From contig CAWJIH010000005.1 in assembly GCA_963842975.1 (NCBI GenBank), positions 62,001 to 126,000 on the forward strand: a DNA stretch of 64,000 bases, read 5' to 3'. The notes beneath the pieces were generated by a model that saw only the letters and a list, made by a program, of their open reading frames with translations, did no database searches and was not told the origin of the DNA. Source of the stretch: JACJWR01 sp963842975. GTDB taxonomy: Bacteria; Actinomycetota; Actinomycetes; S36-B12; UBA10799. Below are positions 53,169 to 62,218 of the stretch, piece by piece; the stretch's first letter is position 1, and every line of letters starts with the position of its first letter. The position numbers and the translations under genes were made by a program.

Positions 53169-55373
53169 ATGGAGGGTCCCGAAGTTCACACCGCAACTGC
53201 GGTCCTAGATAACGGACCGTTCGGTACCAAAGAGATCAGGTTCGAAACCGGTCGGCTAGCCCGGCAGGCAGCCGGATCGGCCGTCGCCTATTTGGACGAC
53301 GACACCATGCTGCTGTCAGCCACCACTGCCAGCAAGCACCCGAAGGAGCACTTCGACTTCTTCCCGCTGACGGTCGACGTCGAGGAGCGGATGTACGCCG
53401 CGGGGCGTATTCCTGGATCGTTCTTCCGCCGCGAAGGCCGCCCGAGCGAAGACGCCATCCTCACCTGTCGGCTGATCGACCGTCCGCTGCGCCCGACCTT
53501 CGTCAAGGGTCTGCGCAACGAGGTGCAGGTCGTCGTCACTGTGCTGTCGCTGAATCCCGACCACCTCTACGACGTGCTGGCCATCAATGCCGCCTCGTTG
53601 TCCACCCAGCTGTCCGGTCTGCCCTTCTCCGGGCCTATCGGCGCTGTCCGGGTGGCGCTCATCGACGGTCGTTGGGTGGCCTTCCCGGGTCACGCCGACC
53701 TTGAGCGGGCCGTGTTCGACATGGTTGTTGCTGGCCGCGTGGTGGGCGACGATGTCGCGATCATGATGGTTGAGGCCGAGGCCACGGACGAAACGGTCGA
53801 CCTCGTCGCCGGTGGCGCGACCGCCCCGACCGAGGACGTCGTGGCGGAGGGACTGGAGGCGGCGAAGCCGTTCATCCGCACCCTCTGCGATGCACAGTCG
53901 GAGTTGGTGTCGGTTGCGGGCAAGCCGACGAAGGACTACCCGGTCTTCCTTGAGTTCCAGCCGGATGCCTACGACGCAGTGGCCCGAGTTGCCACCGACG
54001 ACCTGGCCGCGGCGCTCACGATCGCGGACAAGCTCGAGCGCCAGGAGGCGCAGGACCGAGTCAAGGATCGCGTCGTCGACGAGTTGGCTGACTCCTTCGA
54101 GGGTCGCGAGAAAGAACTCGGTGGGGCGCTCAATGCGCTGACCAAGAAGTTGATTCGCCAGCGCATCCTGACTGATCAGGTACGCATCGATGGCCGCGGT
54201 GTCACCGACATCCGCACCTTGAGTGCCGAGGTGGAAGTCATTCCCAGGGCACACGGCTCGGCGCTGTTCGAGCGCGGCGAGACTCAGATCATGGGCGTGA
54301 CCACGCTGAACATGCTGCGGATGGAACAGCAGCTCGACACGCTGTCGCCAACGACGCGCAAGCGCTACATGCACAACTACAACTTCCCGCCCTACTCCAC
54401 GGGCGAGACCGGTCGCGTGGGTAGCCCGAAGCGTCGCGAAATCGGCCACGGAGCGCTCGCCGAGCGGGCATTGGTTCCCGTGCTCCCCAAGCGGGATGAC
54501 TTCCCCTACGCGATCCGGCAGGTCTCGGAGGCGCTCGGATCGAACGGATCCACCTCCATGGGATCGGTTTGCGCGTCCACGATGAGCCTGCTCAATGCCG
54601 GTGTGCCGCTGCGTGCCCCGGTTGCCGGCATCGCCATGGGTCTGGTGTCCGATGAGGTCGACGGTGAGACTCGCTATGTGGCGTTGACCGACATCCTCGG
54701 AGCCGAAGACGCCTACGGCGACATGGACTTCAAGGTTGCCGGCACCAAGGAGTTCGTCACCGCACTCCAACTCGACACCAAACTCGATGGCATTCCGGCG
54801 TCGGTGTTGGCCTCCGCGCTGCAGCAGGCACGGGCAGCCCGGCTGGCCGTCCTCGAGGTCATGCTCGAGGCGATCGACGCTCCGGACGAGATCAACGAAC
54901 TGGCGCCCCGGATCATCCGGGTGACCATCCCGGTCGACAAGATCGGCGAAGTGATCGGGCCGAAGGGCAAGATCATCAACCAGATCCAGGAGGAGACCGG
55001 AGCCGACATCGCGATCGAAGATGACGGCACGATCTTCATCGGCGCCACCAACGGGCCGGCGGCGGAAGCGGCACGCGATCAGATCAACGCGATTGCGAAT
55101 CCGACGTTGCCAAATGTCGGCGACCGCTACCTCGGCACCGTCGTGAAGATCACCAACTTCGGCGCCTTCGTTTCGCTGGTGCCAGGCCGCGACGGGCTGC
55201 TGCACATCTCCGAGGTGAAGAAGTTGGTGCCAGGCAAGAAGCGCATCGACTCCGTGGAAGACGTGCTCAGCGTGGGCCAGAAGGTGCAAGTGGAGATCAA
55301 GGAAGTTGACCCGCGCGGCAAACTCAGCCTGATGCCCGTGTTGGAAGACGAGACCACCACTGACGAGAACTGA
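53169..55373 (+). CDS. pnp: Polyribonucleotide nucleotidyltransferase (PNPase/GpsI)
   Basis: 734 residues. First RNase PH domain (FETGRLARQAAGSAVAYLDD, RRPSEDAI-type region), helical linker, second RNase PH domain (TDIRTLSAEVEVIPRAHGSA, FPPYSTGETGRVGSPKRREI, STSMGSVCASTMSLLNAGVP), then KH (IGEVIGPKGKIINQIQEETG) and S1 (GTVVKITNFGAFVSLVPGRD). It is a 3'-5' phosphorolytic exoribonuclease and in actinobacteria also polymerises tails. ATG 53169 follows AAGGAGGA. Confidence 0.97.
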   Translation: MEGPEVHTATAVLDNGPFGTKEIRFETGRLARQAAGSAVAYLDDDTMLLSATTASKHPKEHFDFFPLTVDVEERMYAAGRIPGSFFRREGRPSEDAILTCRLIDRPLRPTFVKGLRNEVQVVVTVLSLNPDHLYDVLAINAASLSTQLSGLPFSGPIGAVRVALIDGRWVAFPGHADLERAVFDMVVAGRVVGDDVAIMMVEAEATDETVDLVAGGATAPTEDVVAEGLEAAKPFIRTLCDAQSELVSVAGKPTKDYPVFLEFQPDAYDAVARVATDDLAAALTIADKLERQEAQDRVKDRVVDELADSFEGREKELGGALNALTKKLIRQRILTDQVRIDGRGVTDIRTLSAEVEVIPRAHGSALFERGETQIMGVTTLNMLRMEQQLDTLSPTTRKRYMHNYNFPPYSTGETGRVGSPKRREIGHGALAERALVPVLPKRDDFPYAIRQVSEALGSNGSTSMGSVCASTMSLLNAGVPLRAPVAGIAMGLVSDEVDGETRYVALTDILGAEDAYGDMDFKVAGTKEFVTALQLDTKLDGIPASVLASALQQARAARLAVLEVMLEAIDAPDEINELAPRIIRVTIPVDKIGEVIGPKGKIINQIQEETGADIAIEDDGTIFIGATNGPAAEAARDQINAIANPTLPNVGDRYLGTVVKITNFGAFVSLVPGRDGLLHISEVKKLVPGKKRIDSVEDVLSVGQKVQVEIKEVDPRGKLSLMPVLEDETTTDEN

Positions 55374-56777
55374 GTGATCGAGCTACCCGCCCCCGGGGAT
55401 CAAAGCTCGGGGTCTGTCCTGACGCTGTTGGACGATGCCGACAGCGGCCTGGTGCAGCGGTCGGTGACAGAGTCCGGCCTGCGGGTGCTCACCGAATCAT
55501 CGGGCACCGGCCGGTCGGTCACCCTTGGGGTGGCCGTACCGGTCGGTTCTCGCGATGAGGGGGAAGGATTCCACGGCGCCAGTCACTTTCTGGAGCACTT
55601 GCTCTTCAAGGGGACAGCACGCCGGTCGGCGTTGGAGATTTCCGCATCGATCGAATCCGTGGGCGGGGATCTCAACGCCTTCACCAGCAAGGAGTACACC
55701 TGCTTCTACGCCAGGGTGCTCGACCGGGACGCACATCTGGCGGTGGATGTGCTGTTGGACTTAGTGACATCCGCCGTCCTCGCGGACTCCGACATCAACT
55801 CCGAACGTGATGTGGTGATTGAAGAGATCGCCATGCACGACGACGATCCAGCAGGCGTGGCCCACGAGGTGTTTTCTGCTGAAGTCTTCGCCGGCACGTC
55901 GCTGGCTGATCCCATCACCGGCACCCAACGCGACATCGCCGAGATGGCGACCGATTCCGTTCGTGCCCACTACCAGCGTTGGTATGCGCTCGACAATTTG
56001 AGTCTGGTTGCCGCTGGGCGGCTTGATCACCTGGACATTCTGGGGGCGGTGGAAACCTCCCTGAACCGGGCCGGACAGCTTCGTCGGTGCCAACCGACCC
56101 GAAGGCGGAGCGCCACGGCGGCGCAGGCGGGGAGGCCAGTCCAGTCGGGCGTGCGTGCCACCGTTCGTCCCACCGAGCAGGTCAACCTAGTCGTGGGTAC
56201 CTCGGGTGTTTCCCGATTGGATCCACAGCGGTACGCAGCGTCGGTGTTCAACGCGGCGATCGGCAGTGGCATGTCGAGCCGACTGTTCCAGCAGGTCCGC
56301 GAGCAACGCGGCCTGGCCTACTCGGTGCAATCGTTCACTTCCATGTATTCGGATGCGGGTGCTTTCGGCGTCTACGCCGGCACGTCTCCGGCGCGGGCTG
56401 ACGAGGCCGTGGAACTCATCGACCAGGTGCTCCACGAAGCGCAAACGCAGGGCTTCAGCCTGGACGAGATCGAACGGGGGAAGGGCCAACTTCGGGGTGG
56501 GCTTGTGCTCGGCCGGGAAGAAAGCAGCTCGCGGATGGTGGCGCTCGCCGAGGCCGAAGTCATCACCGGTCGGCTGATGGCGCTGTCTGATTCGTTGGCG
56601 CACATCGACGCGGTCACCGCAGACGACGTGGCGGAAATCGCACAACGACTGGCCGCCGGGCCTCGGCTGCTCAGCACTGTGGGTCCGGAACGAATTCCGG
56701 CTGGTTCAACTGTGTTGCCAGCGGAGACCGTTCCAAATGTGGACGATGAACGCGCCGAGACGATGGGAGTGAACTGA
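55374..56777 (+). CDS. M16-family zinc metalloprotease
   Basis: 467 residues. The inverted zinc motif HxxEH is in HGASHFLEHLLFKGTARRS, with the third ligand Glu in VVIEEIAMHDDDP. The inactive second half includes RGLAYSVQSFTSMYSDAGAF. Similar to mitochondrial processing peptidase-like proteins found after pnp in actinobacteria. GTG start directly after the pnp stop. Residues ~235-260 are Arg/Ala-rich and poorly conserved. Confidence 0.92.
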   Translation: MIELPAPGDQSSGSVLTLLDDADSGLVQRSVTESGLRVLTESSGTGRSVTLGVAVPVGSRDEGEGFHGASHFLEHLLFKGTARRSALEISASIESVGGDLNAFTSKEYTCFYARVLDRDAHLAVDVLLDLVTSAVLADSDINSERDVVIEEIAMHDDDPAGVAHEVFSAEVFAGTSLADPITGTQRDIAEMATDSVRAHYQRWYALDNLSLVAAGRLDHLDILGAVETSLNRAGQLRRCQPTRRRSATAAQAGRPVQSGVRATVRPTEQVNLVVGTSGVSRLDPQRYAASVFNAAIGSGMSSRLFQQVREQRGLAYSVQSFTSMYSDAGAFGVYAGTSPARADEAVELIDQVLHEAQTQGFSLDEIERGKGQLRGGLVLGREESSSRMVALAEAEVITGRLMALSDSLAHIDAVTADDVAEIAQRLAAGPRLLSTVGPERIPAGSTVLPAETVPNVDDERAETMGVN

Positions 56778-57508
56778 TGAAGGTTGCTGTGGTCGGCGCC
56801 CAGGGGCGGATGGGCAGTGAAGCGTGCGCTGCGGTGACGTCCGCTGACGGCTTGGAACTGGTCGCAGCCGTTGACGTTGACGATTCCTTCGATGCGGTGA
56901 TTCAGTCGGGCGCCGAGGTGCTGGTCGACTTCACTACCCCCAACGCCGTGATGCCAACGCTGGAATCGGCCATCGCACACGGTATCCACTGCGTGGTGGG
57001 GACCACTGGGTTCGACGAAGCCCGGCTGGCCACGGTACGTGGTTGGCTCGAGCAATCTCCTGGCACCGGGGTGCTGATTGCGGCGAATTTCGGCATCGGC
57101 GCAGTTTTGATGATGCGATTCGCCGAGTTGGCGGCTCCCTATTTTGAGTCCGTCGAGGTGGTGGAGTTGCATCACCCGGACAAGGTGGACGCCCCCAGCG
57201 GGACAGCCGCGGTCACCGCCGGACGCATCGCGGCGGCACGGGAGGGGATGGTCGCACCTGACGCAACCACCCACGAACTCCCCGGCGCCCGTGGGGCTCG
57301 GGTAGCGGATGTGCCAGTCCATTCCGTGCGGCTGCGCGGTCTGGTGGCCCACCAGGAGGTGTTGTTTGGTTCAGCGGGGGAGACCCTGACGATTCGACAC
57401 GACTCGCTGGACCGGGTGTCGTTCATGCCGGGCGTGATTCTGGCCGTTCGTGAAATCCCGGCTCGACCAGGACTCACCATGGGCATCGAGCCGCTGCTTG
57501 GGCTGTGA
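56777..57508 (+). CDS. dapB: 4-hydroxy-tetrahydrodipicolinate reductase
   Basis: 243 residues. NAD(P)H-binding VAVVGAQGRMGSEACAAV, VDFTTPNAVMPTLESA, VVGTTGFDEARL, and catalytic VELHHPDKVDAPSGTA. It makes tetrahydrodipicolinate for lysine and meso-Dpm of peptidoglycan. ATGA-type overlap with the protease gene. Confidence 0.96.
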   Translation: MKVAVVGAQGRMGSEACAAVTSADGLELVAAVDVDDSFDAVIQSGAEVLVDFTTPNAVMPTLESAIAHGIHCVVGTTGFDEARLATVRGWLEQSPGTGVLIAANFGIGAVLMMRFAELAAPYFESVEVVELHHPDKVDAPSGTAAVTAGRIAAAREGMVAPDATTHELPGARGARVADVPVHSVRLRGLVAHQEVLFGSAGETLTIRHDSLDRVSFMPGVILAVREIPARPGLTMGIEPLLGL

Positions 57509-57512
57509 GGCG

Positions 57513-57989
57513 GTGAAGCCTCGCGTTTGGGCGTATCTGATGGCGGCTGGTGCCGCCGCCTACATGGGTTTCATGCTGCTGCAGGGGTGGCGGTTCTTCA
57601 CTGCTGGAGGTGCGGTCACGGCCGTCCTTGGGCTGTCAGTGATGGTGTTGCCGCTCCTGGGCCTCTGGTTGGTGTGGCGGGAATTGGCGTTCGCCTCCAC
57701 CGTGCAGCGACTTGCCGACCGGTTGGCCGAAGCTGGGCAGTTGCCGCCCGAGTTACCGCGGACGCCGTCTGGCCGGGTCCAACCGGACGCCGCTGCCGCC
57801 GAGTTCGATGCTGCAGTTGCACAGGTTGCTGCGGCACCACGTGATCCGGCCGCCTGGTTTCGCATGTCGCTTGCCTACGACGCCGGCCGCGACCGCCCCC
57901 GTGCTCGCGCCGCGATGCGTTACGCCGTCGCGCTCGAATTAGGCAAGGCCCCCGCAGCGCCGCCCGAGCGCCTGAGCCCACCCGAGTAG
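57513..57989 (+). CDS. Small membrane protein, unknown function
   Basis: 158 residues from GTG 57513. Two transmembrane helices (YLMAAGAAAYMGFMLLQGWRF and AVTAVLGLSVMVLPLLGLWLV) precede a soluble Ala/Pro-rich tail with a TPR-like stretch (AWFRMSLAYDAGRDRPRAR). Directly after dapB, where actinobacteria often have such a protein. No function assigned. Confidence 0.7.
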   Translation: MKPRVWAYLMAAGAAAYMGFMLLQGWRFFTAGGAVTAVLGLSVMVLPLLGLWLVWRELAFASTVQRLADRLAEAGQLPPELPRTPSGRVQPDAAAAEFDAAVAQVAAAPRDPAAWFRMSLAYDAGRDRPRARAAMRYAVALELGKAPAAPPERLSPPE

Positions 57990-57999
57990 CCACACAACC

Positions 58000-58102
58000 C
58001 CCAGGGAGGGGCGCAGATGGGGCGCTGCGCAGCGTAAAGGCAAACAGCGCACGCTCAACTTCCCCCACGGACCAACGCCCCAGCGAAGCAGCGCCCCATC
58101 TG
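58000..58102. repeat. 103-nt intergenic repeat, copy 1, with 15-bp inverted ends
   Basis: Identical over 103 nt to the copy at 58721-58823. It contains perfect inverted arms CAGATGGGGCGCTGC (58014-58028) and GCAGCGCCCCATCTG (58088-58102), so it can fold into a long hairpin. No coding content was recognised. A MITE- or REP-like element is the best guess. Confidence 0.8.
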
Positions 58103-58165
58103 TTCCCCGACCGGGCGGTTGGGTTGCTCCCCGACCGGGCGGTTGAGCAGCGCCCCGACCGGGGC
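58103..58165. repeat. Short GC-rich tandem repeats after copy 1
   Basis: CCCCGACCGGGCGGTTG occurs twice, followed by a shorter CCCCGACCGGGG. The same CCCGACCGG core is repeated after the second 103-nt copy. Confidence 0.65.
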
Positions 58166-58173
58166 CCTGCAGG

Positions 58174-58179
58174 TACCCT
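58174..58179 (+). promoter_or_regulatory. -10 box of the flavin-binding protein gene, leaderless
   Basis: TACCCT ends seven bases before ATG 58187. Confidence 0.4.
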
Positions 58180-58186
58180 CCATCCC

Positions 58187-58639
58187 ATGCCCAGTTGGTC
58201 GCAGTTCGTCGCAGAAGCCCCCACCCTCGCCGCCAAAGTCCGTGCTGCCTTCGCGATTGGAGCCCACTGCACCATGGCCACCATCCGGGCCGATGGAGCT
58301 CCACGGATCAGCGGCACAGAGGTGGAGTTCACCGATACTGGTGTGTTCATCGGCACGAATGCGTCGGCGCGCAAGGCGCTCGACCTGCAGCGCGACGGCC
58401 GAATAGCCGTGCACAGTCCCACTATCGATCCGGCACCGGACGGATCGTGGCCCGGCGAGGCGAAGTTCAGCGGCAGGGTGGTTCAGGTGCCAGCACCTGA
58501 GCCCTACCCGGCGGGTTCTGTCCGCTTCGAGATCGACCTCACCAGCGCGGTATTCACTGGCTTGACCGACGACCGAGCCCAACTGCGCGTCCAGCTCTGG
58601 CGTCCCGGCCGACCCACCGAGACGATGCTGCGCACCTAA
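58187..58639 (+). CDS. Pyridoxamine 5'-phosphate oxidase-family (split-barrel FMN/F420-binding) protein
   Basis: 150 residues, a split-barrel fold: FAIGAHCTMATIRADGAPRI, SGTEVEFTDTGVFIGTNASA, RKALDLQRDGRIAVHSPT, KFSGRVVQVPAPEP. In actinobacteria such proteins bind FMN, F420 or haem. It is a separate gene from the 12266-12925 protein and shorter. It is flanked on both sides by the 103-nt repeat, so gene plus one repeat could be a duplicated or inserted unit. Substrate unknown. Confidence 0.8.
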   Translation: MPSWSQFVAEAPTLAAKVRAAFAIGAHCTMATIRADGAPRISGTEVEFTDTGVFIGTNASARKALDLQRDGRIAVHSPTIDPAPDGSWPGEAKFSGRVVQVPAPEPYPAGSVRFEIDLTSAVFTGLTDDRAQLRVQLWRPGRPTETMLRT

Positions 58640-58720
58640 CCCAAGCCGACCCCCGAGGCGCCAGAGGCACCGACCCCAGGGAGGGAAGCAGGCGGGGCGC
58701 TCGACGGCGGGGCACCGAAT

Positions 58721-58823
58721 CCCAGGGAGGGGCGCAGATGGGGCGCTGCGCAGCGTAAAGGCAAACAGCGCACGCTCAACTTCCCCCACGGACCAACGCC
58801 CCAGCGAAGCAGCGCCCCATCTG
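58721..58823. repeat. 103-nt intergenic repeat, copy 2
   Basis: Identical to copy 1 over 103 nt and in the same orientation. Here the hairpin arms extend by three further pairs at the ends (GCG...CGC). Confidence 0.8.
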
Positions 58824-58895
58824 CGCCCCGACCGGGCTGGTCGCCCCGACCGGCCTGGTCGCCCCGACCGGCGGTCGCCCGACCCGGTTGGGTCG
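58824..58895. repeat. Short GC-rich tandem repeats after copy 2
   Basis: Three copies of about 17 nt built on CGCCCCGACCGG(G/C)CTGGT, the last degenerate. They reach the stop codon of azlD. Confidence 0.65.
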
Positions 58896-58896
58896 A

Positions 58897-59208
58897 TCAG
58901 GCCACTCCGGTGAACGCGCGCACCCCCGCAGCCACCACAGCTGCGACCGCCAACACCAGCAGAAATGGCGCCCGCAGCAGCAGTGCGACGAAGGCCGCGG
59001 CCAGCCCGGCGACCCTGGCGTCGATGCTGATGTCGCCGTTATCGGTGAGGGCCGACACCGCGATGAGAGCCGCCAGCAGTGCCACCGGTAGCAGTAATGC
59101 AGCCCGTTTCGTGCGCTCCCCGGCGAGCCACGACTGCGGCACCGCAAAGCCAAGCGCCTTCTCACCCCAGGCCAGCAACGACGTCACGACCACCGCCAGG
59201 CCGGCCAT
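58897..59208 (-). CDS. azlD: AzlD-family branched-chain amino acid export subunit
   Basis: 103-residue hydrophobic protein with four predicted transmembrane helices (MAGLAVVVTSLLAWGEKALGF, RAALLLPVALLAALIAVSAL, GLAAAFVALLLRAPFLLVLA). The ATG overlaps the azlC stop (TGATG). AzlCD pairs export branched-chain amino acids or related compounds. The short size and coupling support AzlD. Confidence 0.82.
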   Translation of the reverse strand: MAGLAVVVTSLLAWGEKALGFAVPQSWLAGERTKRAALLLPVALLAALIAVSALTDNGDISIDARVAGLAAAFVALLLRAPFLLVLAVAAVVAAGVRAFTGVA

Positions 59209-59939
59209 CAGTCGGCCCCTTCGGCGAGCGTGGTCTGTGGTGGTCTGACGAAGGCCGCAATCACGGCCACCACCGCCCCTAGCAGCACGGGCAGACCAGG
59301 CGGTAGGAACGGTGTGGTCACGATGGCCAAGGCGCCTGCCGCAAGCGCGACAGTGATGGCGTTGCGAGAGGTGAGGCGCGGCCACAGCAAGGCCAGGAAC
59401 GCCGCTGGCACCATCGCGTCGAGGCCCCATCTGGCGGGGTCACCGAGGGATGCGGCCCCCAGTGCGCCAACCAGGGTGGCGATGTTCCAACCCGCGAAGA
59501 CGGCAATCCCAGTGGCCCAGAAGGCAGTTCGGGCAGCTCGGGGTTCGGTCGGATCCTCGTTGGCCAGAGCCATGGCCGTGGACTCGTCGATGGTGAGGTG
59601 GGCCGCAAATGGCCGTTGCCAACCGCGAAGGTCGAGCATTGGTCGCACCGCTACCCCGTAGAGGGTATTGCGGGCGCCGAGGAGTAGCGCTGCACCCGCG
59701 GCGGCCACGGCACTGCCCCCAGCCGTGACCACTCCCACGTAGGCGAATTGGGAGCCCCCGGTGAACATCACCAGGGAAAGGACCATGGCCTGCCAGATAG
59801 CGAAACCACCTGCCACCGCGAGGGCTCCGAAGGACAGCCCGTAGATGCCCACAGCGATGCCGATCGCCACACTGTTGTGAATGATTCCGCGTCGACGTTG
59901 GGGCCAGTCACTCGGCGCGGGGGAGTCAACGGCGGGCAC
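59208..59939 (-). CDS. azlC: AzlC-family transporter
   Basis: 243 residues with several transmembrane helices. SVAIGIAVGIYGLSFGALAV, FTGGSQFAYVGVVTAGGSAV and GARNTLYGVAVRPML are AzlC/YgaZ signatures. GTG start at 59939 has a TACACT -10 box (minus strand, 59953-59948) 8 nt before it. With azlD it forms a two-gene exporter, substrate inferred from the family. Confidence 0.88.
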   Translation of the reverse strand: MPAVDSPAPSDWPQRRRGIIHNSVAIGIAVGIYGLSFGALAVAGGFAIWQAMVLSLVMFTGGSQFAYVGVVTAGGSAVAAAGAALLLGARNTLYGVAVRPMLDLRGWQRPFAAHLTIDESTAMALANEDPTEPRAARTAFWATGIAVFAGWNIATLVGALGAASLGDPARWGLDAMVPAAFLALLWPRLTSRNAITVALAAGALAIVTTPFLPPGLPVLLGAVVAVIAAFVRPPQTTLAEGAD

Positions 59940-59960
59940 GACGCCCGAGTGTAGGCCGGA

Positions 59961-61523
59961 CTAACTGCGCCCGGCGGTAGCGGTCAGCAGGGTGCCGGAT
60001 TCGTTGCGTGGTGGTGTCCGAACCTCGGAGTGGGATTCGGCTCCGGAACCGACGATGTGATTCAGCACCTGCTGCCGCCAGCCTGGAACGTGGTCCACTC
60101 GCAGCCGCCGGTCCAGTACGTCGTCTGCTGTGACTGCTCCTTCGGCCGACCGAGCCCAGGCCACCTCCACGGGTAGCACCGGAGTGCCAGGGATCGGCTC
60201 CAGCAATCGTGCATCACCATGGGCGAGGGCGGCGACCACACCAGCCTCAGCTCCGAAGCGTGCCACCAGTCGATCCGCGCCGGGCTGCCACGGCTGCGCG
60301 CCCACCAGCGGCAATCGCCGGGTGCGGCAGGGTCGGTCGGTGAGCAGGTCCACGACATCTTCTGCCATCCGCCGATACGTGGTGAGTTTGCCACCGACCA
60401 CGCTGATCGGATCACCGTCGAGCACGGCATGCCGACGGGACAGATCCGAACTGCTGCCGTGCTTCCCGGAGAGCAGCGGACGGTATCCGGAGTAGGTCGA
60501 GATGATGTCGCCGTGCGTGAGCGCCGAGCCGAGTCCGGAATTGATCGTGTCGAGGAGAAAGTCGATCTCGGCGGAGTCGGCCTTGGGGTCGTCGAGGTCG
60601 GCTGTCGTCTCGACGTCGGTGAGGCCGATGAACACCAGACCTTCAGGTTCCGGCAGTGCGAACACGAAGCGCGACGTCGAGCCCGGAACCGGCACCATCA
60701 GCGCGGCCGTGGGATGCCCGAGTCGAGCCGCATCCACCACCAGGTGAGTACCCCGCGAACGCACCAACTCGACCCGGTCATCAAGCCCGTCAGCCCATGC
60801 GCCGGTGGCGTTGACCACTCGGCTGGCACGAATCGACCACGCCTCGCCGGTCAGTGAATCGACAACATCGACGCCGTCGGAACTGACCGCCGTCGCAGCG
60901 GTATGGGTGAGGATGTGCGCGCCGTAGGCGGCTGCGGTGCGCGCCACGGCGACCACCAGCCTGGCGTCGTCAACGAGTTGGCCGTCCCAGGACAGCGAGG
61001 CCCCGTCGATGTCAGCACGCATCCCGGGCACGAGGTTGAGCGCTTCCAGCCGGTCGAGTCGGCGCGGGGGAGCCAGCCGACTCCCAGTGAGTCGACGCAT
61101 CGTGTCGCCCGCCCGCAGCCCAAGCGCCACCAGTCGGCGGTCGACCTCGGGGGTGTGAGGGACGATCTGGGCAAGCGGATGGGTCAGATGCGGCGCGATC
61201 GCTGCCATGATGCGTTCCCGTTCCACCGCCGACTCCCAGGCCACCCCGACTTGCCCGGTGGCGAGGTAACGCAGACCGCCATGCACGAGTTTGGATGACC
61301 ACCTGCTGGTACCGAAGGCGAGATCGCGCGACTCAACGAGCGCGACCGAAAGTCCGCGCGTGGCTGCGTCGAGGGCCACCCCGACTCCGGTGATGCCGCC
61401 ACCGATCACGACCACATCGACGGCGTGGTCGGCCAGGATCTCTTGGTCACGTTGGCGACGGTCAGCCGAAAGTCGCGATGATGGCGCCCCCGGTGCCACC
61501 GGCGGCAGGGAAGAATTGCTCAT
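59961..61523 (-). CDS. glpD: Glycerol-3-phosphate dehydrogenase (FAD)
   Basis: 520 residues. FAD motif VDVVVIGGGITGVGVALDAA, SRDLAFGTSRWSSKLVHGGL typical of GlpD, RVVNATGAWADGLDD and the later VVGGKLTTYRRMAEDVVDLL. The C-terminal DAO-associated domain follows. It oxidises sn-glycerol 3-phosphate to DHAP at the membrane. Its start overlaps the TetR gene end (ATGA), and the diverging FAD oxidase is an alkyl-DHAP-synthase homologue, so a shared lipid-related role is possible. Confidence 0.93.
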   Translation of the reverse strand: MSNSSLPPVAPGAPSSRLSADRRQRDQEILADHAVDVVVIGGGITGVGVALDAATRGLSVALVESRDLAFGTSRWSSKLVHGGLRYLATGQVGVAWESAVERERIMAAIAPHLTHPLAQIVPHTPEVDRRLVALGLRAGDTMRRLTGSRLAPPRRLDRLEALNLVPGMRADIDGASLSWDGQLVDDARLVVAVARTAAAYGAHILTHTAATAVSSDGVDVVDSLTGEAWSIRASRVVNATGAWADGLDDRVELVRSRGTHLVVDAARLGHPTAALMVPVPGSTSRFVFALPEPEGLVFIGLTDVETTADLDDPKADSAEIDFLLDTINSGLGSALTHGDIISTYSGYRPLLSGKHGSSSDLSRRHAVLDGDPISVVGGKLTTYRRMAEDVVDLLTDRPCRTRRLPLVGAQPWQPGADRLVARFGAEAGVVAALAHGDARLLEPIPGTPVLPVEVAWARSAEGAVTADDVLDRRLRVDHVPGWRQQVLNHIVGSGAESHSEVRTPPRNESGTLLTATAGRS

Positions 61524-62218
61524 GACAGGTAGCCTCCGATCATCACGGTGAATTCGTCCCAGCGCTCGCCATGGTCGCCTTCGGATCTGGCAAGTGATTC
61601 GGTGTAAATGAAGGCGGTTGCAGCAGTCACGACGATCCGCGCGGTCAACTCTGGGTCGCGGCTGCGGATCGACCCATCGGAACCGGCGCGCAGCATTGCC
61701 GCGAGCATCGCTTCAGCGGCACGTTGGGTGGAGCCTCGCCGGGTCACCAGTTGGGGCAGCAACGCGGCCGGATCGAGCGCGATGAGCCGCAGCATGAGCG
61801 GATGTCCGGCAATGGCCTCAGCGGCGTCGGACACCGTGGCGGCGATCCGGATGGCATCGGTGTCGCCAGTGGCGCCACGTTGGGCGATATCGAGCAACGT
61901 GACCAATTCGTGCGTGAGCACTTCACTGACCAAGGTTCGCAGCTGGGCGTAGCGTCGATAGACGGTCATTCGAGAGACTCCCGCTCGGCGTGCCACCTCG
62001 GTGAGGGTGGCCCGAGCCGGACCGACGTCGAGAAGCACGTCGTAGGCGGCGGCCAGGATGGGATCGGATCGCACTTCGAGACACGGTGCGGAGTTGGCAG
62101 CTTCAACTGGGCTGGGACTGGCTGGCGCGTCGATCTCGGACTCATCGGGGAGATTCGCTGCAGCAGGCACCTCGGCCGATGCAGCAGCACCAGATCCCAT
62201 GTTACGGTTCGACGACAT
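61520..62218 (-). CDS. TetR-family transcriptional regulator
   Basis: 232 residues from ATG 62218. A ~55-residue Ala/Pro/Glu-rich N-terminus precedes the TetR DNA-binding domain (AAYDVLLDVGPARATLTEVA, RRAGVSRMTVYRRYAQLRTL). The C-terminal ligand domain includes DPELTARIVVTAATAFIYTE. It is translationally coupled to glpD and diverges from the FAD oxidase gene. A TACGCT -10 box is embedded in TGTTAC/GTAACA repeats, suggesting autorepression. Confidence 0.88.
   Translation of the reverse strand: MSSNRNMGSGAAASAEVPAAANLPDESEIDAPASPSPVEAANSAPCLEVRSDPILAAAYDVLLDVGPARATLTEVARRAGVSRMTVYRRYAQLRTLVSEVLTHELVTLLDIAQRGATGDTDAIRIAATVSDAAEAIAGHPLMLRLIALDPAALLPQLVTRRGSTQRAAEAMLAAMLRAGSDGSIRSRDPELTARIVVTAATAFIYTESLARSEGDHGERWDEFTVMIGGYLS

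Noticed and set aside
53316..55289. A 657-codon open frame antisense to pnp
   Set aside because: High GC makes long antisense frames common. Its product has no recognisable domain and lies wholly inside the clearly conserved pnp.
58055..58789. Minus-strand open frames through the 103-nt repeats
   Set aside because: They repeat the same translated stretch because the DNA repeats, have no homology by eye and run across the flavin-binding gene in antisense.
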